A stretch of 14,519 nucleotides of DNA from Selenomonas sp. GTDB lineage: Bacteria; Bacillota_C; Negativicutes; Selenomonadales; Selenomonadaceae. The stretch's first letter is position 1; every line of letters begins with the position of its first letter. The notes under the pieces are model-generated. The model was not told the DNA's origin. It did not search any database and saw only the letters and a list, made by a program, of their open reading frames with translations. This document shows positions 8,618 to 14,519 of this stretch, piece by piece. The DNA lies in assembly GCA_017940705.1 (NCBI GenBank), contig JAGAYB010000071.1:1-14519 (forward strand), in the 5' to 3' direction. The position numbers were made by a program, and so were the translations under genes.

Positions 8618-11131
8618 ATGAATACGCCAACTGATAAGGCGGCTGCGGAAAGCTCCAATGTCCGTCTGCTTTATCCCCTCAATGTCTGGGGATTGTCCTT
8701 CGGCTGTGCCGTGGGCTGGGGAGCCTTTATGATGCCGGGCAACCTGTTCCTGCCGCAGGCCGGCCCCGTAGGCAGCATTATCGCCATTGCGCTTGGCTGT
8801 CTGGCCATGCTGGTCATCGGTGCCAACTTCTGCAAGCTGGCGGAAAAATACCGGGATAACGGCGGTTTCTTCGCCTATGTCCGCGAGGTCATGGGACACG
8901 ACCATTCCTTTCTGGCAGCGTGGGCGCTCATCGTCACCTACCTGTCCATCATGTGGGCCAACGCCACCGCCGTGGTGGTGCTGGTGCTTTTCCTGTTCGG
9001 CGGTGTTCTGCAATGGGGCTTCCACTATCAAATAGCCGGCTTTGATGTTTACGGCGGCGAGATACTGACCACGTGGGCGCTCATCATCGGCTTTGGCATC
9101 TTTTCCGCCTATTCCGGCAAGGCCAAGCGCCCCATCAATACCGTGCTGGCGCTCATCATGCTCTTTGGCGTAATCGCCCTCTTCTGCGGCGTTGCCGCCA
9201 TGAGTCCCCAGCATGCCAGCTTCTATCCGGCCTTTGACCCGGATATCGGCGGTACACCGTTTTTACAGATATTCAGCATTCTGATGGTGACACCGTGGAT
9301 GTTCTTCGGTTTTGAATCCGTCACCCACGGCGGCGAGGAATTCCGCTTTCCCATCAAACGCATGTACCCCTTGATTGTCGGGGCAATAGCAGCCAGCTTT
9401 CTGGCCTACAGCCTGCCCATTGCCATTTCCGTGCTCTGTATTCCTCCGGAATTTGCCAGCTGGAATGAATACATCAACAGCCTTGGCTCCTTAAACGGCT
9501 TTGACAATCTGCCGGTATTCCACAGCGTCAGCACCCTGCTGGGCAGCGGCGGCGTTACGCTTTTGGGCGCGACCGTCCTGTCTGCCATTCTCACGGGCAT
9601 CATCGGCCTGTACCGCTGCTGCTCATATCTTTTGCAGTCCATGGCCAAAAACGACCTGCTGCCGGAGATGTTTGCCAGCCAGTCGGCAGACGGCACACCG
9701 CGCAAGGCGGTATTTCTCATCATGCTGGTGTCCCTGCCCATTCCCCTGTTGGGGCGTACAGCCATCGTCTGGCTGGTCGATGCCATCACCATCAGCGGCT
9801 CGATTGCCTACGCCTATGTGTCCCTGTGCCGCTACCGTGAGGCCAAAGCCATCCGCGACACCGAAGGCAAAATTCTGGGGCTGCTCGGCTTTATCATCTC
9901 CATTATGTTCTTTGTCTGCCCCATCATCCCCAACCTGCTGCTGGGCAGCACTCTGGCCACGGAATCCTATCTGCTGCTGGCCGTCTGGAGCGTTTTGGGG
10001 CTCATCTACTACTGGTACGTGTTCAAGCATGATAAAGCGGGCCGCTTCGGCAAGTCCTTCTCCATGTGTACCGTACTGCTCTTCCTGAACTTCTTCTCCT
10101 CAGCCCTGTGGCTGCGGCAGGTCATTGTCACCAAAATCCCGCTGGCCAGAATTGGCGGCTTTGCCCCTGTAAACGATACCTTACAGCAGGCCAGCACCTT
10201 GCAGCTGGTGCTCATCATCATGATTCTGCTCTTTATGGCAGACATCTTCACCACCATGCGGCGGCGTGAGCACGAGCTGGGCAACAGCGTCATCGCCGAG
10301 CAGCGCGCCAGCCGGACACGCAGTTCCTACCTGGCGAACATGACCCATGACATCGCGCTTACCATGAACGCCATTATGAGTTATGTACGGCTGGCGAAAA
10401 AATCCGGCGATGACTACAAAAACAGCGTCTCCGGCTGCCAGCACAGCCCCTGGAACAGCCTGTGGCAGAGCCTTGCACATACCGACACCATCGGACACTA
10501 CTTCCTGCACCTGATAAAGAATATGGAAAACGTAGACCGCATAAAGGACGGCAGGCTCCAGCTCTATACAGAGCCCACCGATATCCGCTACAATCTGAAA
10601 CAGGTCAAGGACATCTTCTCCACTCAGATGCACGATAAAAACATCGACTTCATGGTTTACACCGCGCAGCTGGAAAATCCCTATGTATACTGCGACAAGC
10701 ACCGCCTCCAGCGCGTGCTGCTGAACCTCATCAGCCTGTCTTACGAATTTACGCCGCCGGGCGGCAGCATAGCCGTGACGCTGGGGCAGAAAGGCTTTGC
10801 CTATCCTTTGCCGGCCAAGGCGGAGGAAAACCGCAGCTTCCAGCTCTGCGCTGACTACGAGCTGCGCATCAGGGACAGCGGCAGCGGCATGCCCACTGAT
10901 TTTACCAACGAAACCCTGATAGACAGCGACTGGCAGGAACTCTTCCGGCATGAAGGGCCGGAGCGCAGCCTTGCTATCACCAAGCACCTTATCGGCCTCT
11001 TTGACGGCTCGATAAAATTCATCTCCGAGCCGGGACAGGGTACGGAAATCATCGTAAACATCACCCTGAAACTGGCCAAGCAGTCAATGGTTCCCATCCA
11101 TGTGGAACAAGAAGTTGCCAATATGATTTAA
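8618..11131 (+). CDS. APC-superfamily amino-acid permease fused to a degenerate histidine kinase (copy 2)
   Basis: This is an 837-residue paralogue of the preceding gene, 17 bases downstream and in the same operon. The membrane domain is closely similar throughout (PLNVWGLSFGCAVGWGAFM near the start, PWMFFGFESVTH at 226-237), again with two extra helices (about 483-500 and 527-545) before the kinase. The kinase region keeps His577 (NMTHDIAL), but the H-box Pro is Thr582. The invariant N-box Asn is Leu707 (LLNLISLSYEFTP), and the G2 glycines are replaced by PERSLAITK. Only the G1 box RDSGSGM (Asp753, Gly755, Gly757) is canonical. Autophosphorylation is thus doubtful and it may act as a pseudokinase or as the phospho-accepting half of a heterodimer with copy 1 (inference). 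The Cys cluster of copy 1 is absent. It ends shortly before a strong terminator. Confidence 0.85.
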   Translation: MNTPTDKAAAESSNVRLLYPLNVWGLSFGCAVGWGAFMMPGNLFLPQAGPVGSIIAIALGCLAMLVIGANFCKLAEKYRDNGGFFAYVREVMGHDHSFLAAWALIVTYLSIMWANATAVVVLVLFLFGGVLQWGFHYQIAGFDVYGGEILTTWALIIGFGIFSAYSGKAKRPINTVLALIMLFGVIALFCGVAAMSPQHASFYPAFDPDIGGTPFLQIFSILMVTPWMFFGFESVTHGGEEFRFPIKRMYPLIVGAIAASFLAYSLPIAISVLCIPPEFASWNEYINSLGSLNGFDNLPVFHSVSTLLGSGGVTLLGATVLSAILTGIIGLYRCCSYLLQSMAKNDLLPEMFASQSADGTPRKAVFLIMLVSLPIPLLGRTAIVWLVDAITISGSIAYAYVSLCRYREAKAIRDTEGKILGLLGFIISIMFFVCPIIPNLLLGSTLATESYLLLAVWSVLGLIYYWYVFKHDKAGRFGKSFSMCTVLLFLNFFSSALWLRQVIVTKIPLARIGGFAPVNDTLQQASTLQLVLIIMILLFMADIFTTMRRREHELGNSVIAEQRASRTRSSYLANMTHDIALTMNAIMSYVRLAKKSGDDYKNSVSGCQHSPWNSLWQSLAHTDTIGHYFLHLIKNMENVDRIKDGRLQLYTEPTDIRYNLKQVKDIFSTQMHDKNIDFMVYTAQLENPYVYCDKHRLQRVLLNLISLSYEFTPPGGSIAVTLGQKGFAYPLPAKAEENRSFQLCADYELRIRDSGSGMPTDFTNETLIDSDWQELFRHEGPERSLAITKHLIGLFDGSIKFISEPGQGTEIIVNITLKLAKQSMVPIHVEQEVANMI

Positions 11132-11150
11132 GACTTAAGCCAAACTTAAC

Positions 11151-11207
11151 AAACAGCAGGGGCGGTCTGACAAGTCAAATGTCAGACCGCCCCTGCTGTT
11201 TTATTTT
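11151..11207 (+). terminator. Strong rho-independent terminator of the cheB-like/permease-kinase operon
   Basis: A perfect 22-bp inverted repeat (11151-11172 with 11180-11201) encloses the 7-base loop AGTCAAA. It is followed by the T-rich run TATTTT. It begins 19 bases after the TAA of the second fusion gene. The stem is unusually long, and the other strand has a T-containing tail (TGTTAAGTTTGG), so it may also stop readthrough from the convergent receptor genes. Confidence 0.92.
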
Positions 11208-11227
11208 CCTGTTATGCGTCAGGCCAT

Positions 11228-11257
11228 AAAAAACGGGGCTGCGCTGCACAGCCCCGT
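11228..11257 (-). terminator. Rho-independent terminator of the chemoreceptor genes
   Basis: On the minus strand ACGGGGCTG (11257-11249), a 7-base loop and CAGCCCCGT (11241-11233) form a 9-bp GC-rich stem that runs into six Ts (11233-11228). It lies 36 bases after the TAA of the receptor gene at 11294. With the plus-strand terminator next to it, this isolates two convergent operons. Confidence 0.9.
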
Positions 11258-11293
11258 CATTATGTGCCTGATACAAACTATTGGTATATAATG

Positions 11294-13024
11294 TTATACC
11301 TTGAACTCGCCGACTGCCGTCTGCAGGCCATGTGCCAGCTGTGCCAAAGCTTCACTTGCCGATGCGATTTCTTCAGCGGCTGCGGACTGCTCTTCGGCGG
11401 CTGCCGAAACGCTTTCCATATCCGATGCCACCTGACGGCTGTTGTCGGAAATCTTGCTGGAACGGGTACGGACATTTTCCGTATCCTGCGATACGACCTT
11501 GAGGTCGCCGCTCATGCCGTGCGCCTTCTCGGCAACTGCCTCAGAGGCTTCGAGAATCTTGTCAAAGGCCGTCTTGAGCTGACCGACAGAGGCCGTGCCC
11601 TCCTTGACAGCGGTGTTGCCCTTCTGCATGGAGCTGACGGCATCGGTGGTGTCGCTCTGGATACCGCCGATAATGCCGCTGATGCGCTTGGCGGCATTCT
11701 GGGATTCCTCGGCCAGTTTTCTTACTTCATCGGCTACGACGGCAAAGCCGCGGCCATGTTCACCGGCTCTTGCAGCCTCGATAGCGGCGTTCAGTGCCAG
11801 CAGGTTCGTCTGGTCAGCAATGCCGGAGATAGCTTCGACAATCTGACTGATTTCCTGCGAACGCTGTCCGAGTTTGTCCACGGTGACGGTGGAGCTGTTG
11901 ACGATTTCCTCTACGCTGACAATCTTGCCCACAGCCTCGCCGATGGCGCTGCTGCCATCCTGAGCCTGCTTGTGGGATTCGGTGACGTTGGCGGTAACTT
12001 CAGCCGCCGTGCGGTTGAGGTTTTCGATAGAGCGCATGGTGTTGTCGATGGATTCCATGGCTTCCTCAACATCCTTCTGCTGCTCGATGACAGCGCCGGC
12101 AGAGCTGGTTACACGCTGTGCTACCTGCTCGGAAGCCAGTGCCGACTGGTGGGCTGTTGCCGTAAGCTCCTGTGAAGAAGCTGCCAGCTGCTCGGTGGAG
12201 GTGATAACCTTCTTAATCAGTTCATTGACGGTAACACGCATATCCCGAACCGCTGCTTCCATGCTGCCGAATTCATCGTTGCGCGGTACGGTGCCGATAA
12301 GGCCGCCCGTGCGGAAATCACCGTGGGAGAGTTTTTCACAGACCTTGATAACCAGCTGCAACGGGTCGGTAATCTGCTTGGTGATATAGGCAATAAAGAG
12401 CGTCAGGATAATGATAATCGCCACGCAGGTGATGGTCATGTTGCGGATGGCGGATGCCATCTCTTCTTCACTGGCATCCAAAGATTTTCCAGCCTGTTCC
12501 AGATTGGTCTTCTGGATTTCGCCCAGCTCGTTGCTCACGTTCATAGCCAGCGGCATAACTTCTTTTTCATAGAAAGCCATGGCCTCATGACGCGATTCCT
12601 GGTCGGATACCTGATACTGCATCAGTTTCGCGCAGTTGACTTTGAATTTTTCAAAGACCTCACGGATTTTGGCTGCCTTTGCCGCCCGTTTCGGATGATC
12701 GGCATTGAGCTGCTCATATTTCTGCATGTATTCTTCGGTTTCGGCAAGGTAACCATTGAACTTCGTCACGCGTTCCTGCCGCAGGGACGGATTTTCGGTG
12801 AACGGCTGCAAAGATGACTGAATCTGTGCCGCGCGGATATCATGCCGCACTCTGGCGCAGTAGAAAACGCCCATAACGTGCTCATCATGCAGAGTTTTCA
12901 AATCCTTCTGGGCTTCATTCAGGTAATAATAGCCCATTACCCCGACAAATACTGTGGCAATAAATGCCAGAACGCCAATCATGGCCAGCTTTTTTGCCAC
13001 ATTGATGTCCTTGATAAATCCCAT
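11294..13024 (-). CDS. Methyl-accepting chemotaxis protein with a four-helix-bundle-type sensor
   Basis: This is a membrane chemoreceptor that controls CheA through CheW. In the 576 residues, TM1 is at about 13-34 and a periplasmic, mostly alpha-helical, highly charged region lies at about 35-195 with MCP four-helix-bundle character. TM2 is at about 196-214, followed by HAMP (about 215-268, with ITDPLQLV). The long signalling coiled coil has its hairpin tip in [20 protein letters not shown] and the following conserved segment to [12 protein letters not shown] (395-441). Each arm after HAMP is about 155-160 residues, suggesting the 44-heptad class common in Firmicutes. The segment [10 protein letters not shown] at 540-549 fits the methylation-site consensus around Glu544-Glu545. 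There is no C-terminal NWETF-type tether; it ends in VGEFKV. The ATG follows a strong GGGGGGA. It lies 42 bases downstream of another receptor gene with no terminator between, so co-transcription is likely. Confidence 0.96.
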   Translation of the reverse strand: MGFIKDINVAKKLAMIGVLAFIATVFVGVMGYYYLNEAQKDLKTLHDEHVMGVFYCARVRHDIRAAQIQSSLQPFTENPSLRQERVTKFNGYLAETEEYMQKYEQLNADHPKRAAKAAKIREVFEKFKVNCAKLMQYQVSDQESRHEAMAFYEKEVMPLAMNVSNELGEIQKTNLEQAGKSLDASEEEMASAIRNMTITCVAIIIILTLFIAYITKQITDPLQLVIKVCEKLSHGDFRTGGLIGTVPRNDEFGSMEAAVRDMRVTVNELIKKVITSTEQLAASSQELTATAHQSALASEQVAQRVTSSAGAVIEQQKDVEEAMESIDNTMRSIENLNRTAAEVTANVTESHKQAQDGSSAIGEAVGKIVSVEEIVNSSTVTVDKLGQRSQEISQIVEAISGIADQTNLLALNAAIEAARAGEHGRGFAVVADEVRKLAEESQNAAKRISGIIGGIQSDTTDAVSSMQKGNTAVKEGTASVGQLKTAFDKILEASEAVAEKAHGMSGDLKVVSQDTENVRTRSSKISDNSRQVASDMESVSAAAEEQSAAAEEIASASEALAQLAHGLQTAVGEFKV

Positions 13025-13066
13025 TATTCTTCCCCCCTAATTTTATACGCAACAACTTCACTGCTG

Positions 13067-14519
13067 TTACACCTTAAACTTACCTACAGCTTCCTGCATC
13101 TTGCCGGCCAAAGTTGCCAAGGCCTGCGAAGCAGCGGCGATTTCTTCATTGGAAGCGGACTGTTCTTCCGTGGACGAAGAAATGGTCTGCATGCTGTCGG
13201 AAGTTTTCTGACTGACGTTATCAATGGCATCCACAGCCGTGACAATCTGTTCGGCGCCCATAGATACCTGCGTAACCGCGCTGTTGATACCATTCATCTG
13301 TTCGTTGATGGAATCAACTTTGCTCATGATGTCTTCAAACTGCTCGCCTACGTCCCGGATAGCCTTGGTACCCAGCGTAACTTCCTGCGTACCGTTCTGC
13401 ATGGATTCCACCGCCCGGGAGGTTTCATGCTGGATGGAGGCAATGCGTTCCTTTATCTGCTCAGCCGATTCCTGAGATTCAGCCGCCAGCTTGCGGACTT
13501 CATCAGCCACCACGGCAAAGCCGCGGCCCTGTTCACCGGCTCTTGCAGCCTCGATAGCGGCATTCAGGGACAGCAGGTTCGTCTGCTCGGCAATGGAAGA
13601 AATAGCCTCGACAATCTGACCGATTTGCTGGGAATTTTCGCCCAGGGTCTTGACCACTTCCGAAGAAGCCAGTACGCTTGCTTCGATAGTGCCCATCTTC
13701 CTGATGGCCTCTTCCATCAAATCAGCACCGCGTTTGGCGGCATCTGCCGTCTGATGGGAGGCGGCGGTTATATGCTTGGCCTGCTCAGACATATTGGCGA
13801 TGTCATGGTATACACCGTCTACACTGCCCTTAGCCGTCTCAATATCGCTGAGCTGCTGGGCTACATTGCCCACCACATCACCGACGGTTTCCGCTACGTG
13901 TACCGAAGCGTCTGCCGACTGCTGGGCATTGGCTGTAAGTTCCTCAGACGATGCCGCCACCTGCTCCGAGGTCGTAGCCATCTGCCGGATGAGGTCGCGC
14001 AGGCTGTCACTCATGGTGTTAAAGGCACGGGTCAGCGAGCCGATTTCATCATCGGATTCCACCGCCAGCTTCTGCTGTGCCAGATTGCCGCGGGACATTT
14101 CCGCAGCATGTGCTTCCAGTGCCACGATGGGATTGGTAATCATCCCGGCAAAGCGGATGCAGGCACCGACAACCAGAACCAGACCGACCAGCGTCAAAAC
14201 AGCGTAAATCATCTTCAGGCTGCTGACAGAAGCAAATACATAATCATAGGGCACAGCCATACCGATAAGCCAGCCGGCGCTTTCCCCCTTGGTGTAGGCG
14301 ACTACAGACTTGCCGTCCGGCGTATCTGCCACAAACACACCGCTGCCGTTCTTCATCATTTCATCAAAATGGCTGCCGACCCCCGGTAAATCCTGAGCCT
14401 TGGAGCCAACCTTTTCCTCGCCGCCGTTGCCTAAGATTATGCCCGTCTTGTCGGCGATAAAGGTCTTGCCTGCTTCATCATGATACTTAAGTTTCTTGGC
14501 TATGGCATCAACTACCGCC
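13067..14519 (-). CDS. Methyl-accepting chemotaxis protein with a dCache-type sensor (N-terminus outside the window)
   Basis: The reading frame is open from the stop at 13067 to the right edge, giving 483 visible residues; the true start is upstream of the window. The visible beginning reads [14 protein letters not shown], then [16 protein letters not shown] and [14 protein letters not shown], which is the membrane-proximal half of a double Cache (dCache_1) periplasmic domain. The ligand-binding distal half is mostly missing. TM2 is at about visible residues 103-123, then HAMP (ITNPIVAL...). The signalling tip is [20 protein letters not shown] through [22 protein letters not shown] near the C-terminus fits the methylation-site consensus. 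It ends in VGKFKV, nearly the same tail as the neighbouring receptor, and has no NWETF tether. Many dCache receptors bind amino acids or other small metabolites, but the ligand cannot be told here. Confidence 0.95.
   Translation of the reverse strand, partial: AVVDAIAKKLKYHDEAGKTFIADKTGIILGNGGEEKVGSKAQDLPGVGSHFDEMMKNGSGVFVADTPDGKSVVAYTKGESAGWLIGMAVPYDYVFASVSSLKMIYAVLTLVGLVLVVGACIRFAGMITNPIVALEAHAAEMSRGNLAQQKLAVESDDEIGSLTRAFNTMSDSLRDLIRQMATTSEQVAASSEELTANAQQSADASVHVAETVGDVVGNVAQQLSDIETAKGSVDGVYHDIANMSEQAKHITAASHQTADAAKRGADLMEEAIRKMGTIEASVLASSEVVKTLGENSQQIGQIVEAISSIAEQTNLLSLNAAIEAARAGEQGRGFAVVADEVRKLAAESQESAEQIKERIASIQHETSRAVESMQNGTQEVTLGTKAIRDVGEQFEDIMSKVDSINEQMNGINSAVTQVSMGAEQIVTAVDAIDNVSQKTSDSMQTISSSTEEQSASNEEIAAASQALATLAGKMQEAVGKFKV

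Noticed and set aside
13036..13076. A promoter-like GTAACA-N17-TATAAA upstream of the receptor at 11294-13024.
   Set aside because: The predicted transcription start would fall within the ribosome binding site, the -35 matches only 4/6, and no terminator separates the two receptor genes, so co-transcription is simpler.
14354..14359. ATG-ATG as the start of the right-hand chemoreceptor.
   Set aside because: The frame stays open to the window edge and the upstream residues continue a dCache domain, so these Met codons are internal.
12842..14389. A 515-codon open frame on the plus strand opposite the chemoreceptor genes.
   Set aside because: It is antisense to two well-supported receptors and spans their junction. 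Its protein has no family pattern and it lacks a convincing RBS; it reflects codon bias of the real genes.

Overview
The window looks like a chromosomal segment of an anaerobic, motile Negativicutes bacterium (Selenomonas-type, family Selenomonadaceae is my best guess). The basis is moderately GC-rich coding sequence with Firmicutes-style purine-rich ribosome binding sites, the secA-prfB pair typical of Firmicutes, followed by DUF2993 and DUF5693 envelope genes, and a wealth of chemotaxis receptors. This is recognition from memory, not a database result.

Layout. Positions 1-4799 (minus strand, reading right to left) hold a housekeeping cluster: secA (preprotein translocase ATPase), prfB (release factor 2, with no programmed frameshift), a DUF2993/LmeA-like membrane-anchored protein and the start of a DUF5693 protein that leaves the window. 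A strong sigma-A promoter sits upstream of secA, and a probable terminator/attenuator separates prfB from the envelope genes.

Positions 4955-11131 (plus strand) form a tight three-gene operon, the most interesting part of the window. First is a CheB-type methylesterase whose catalytic triad is intact but whose receiver domain has lost the phosphoacceptor aspartate (Asn57). It is followed by two tandem paralogues of about 835 residues. Each fuses an APC-superfamily amino-acid-permease-like membrane domain to a HisKA/HATPase histidine kinase module. Copy 1 keeps most kinase motifs and carries a Cys-x2-Cys-x2-Cys-x4-Cys cluster inside the dimerisation region. Copy 2 keeps the His but has lost the H-box Pro, the N-box Asn and the G2 glycines, so it looks like a pseudokinase. 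No response regulator or CheA is encoded beside them. A 22-bp perfect-stem terminator closes the operon.

Positions 11294-14519 (minus strand, convergent) hold two methyl-accepting chemotaxis proteins: one with a four-helix-bundle-like sensor, and one dCache-type receptor cut by the window edge. Both carry the methylation-site consensus that CheB enzymes act on. A reasonable working model is an amino-acid-sensing module: transporter-like receptors with kinase tails, plus a CheB that cannot be controlled by ordinary phosphotransfer, sitting beside methylatable chemoreceptors. The physical connection between these parts is inference.

No tRNA, rRNA, CRISPR array, insertion sequence or attachment site was seen.
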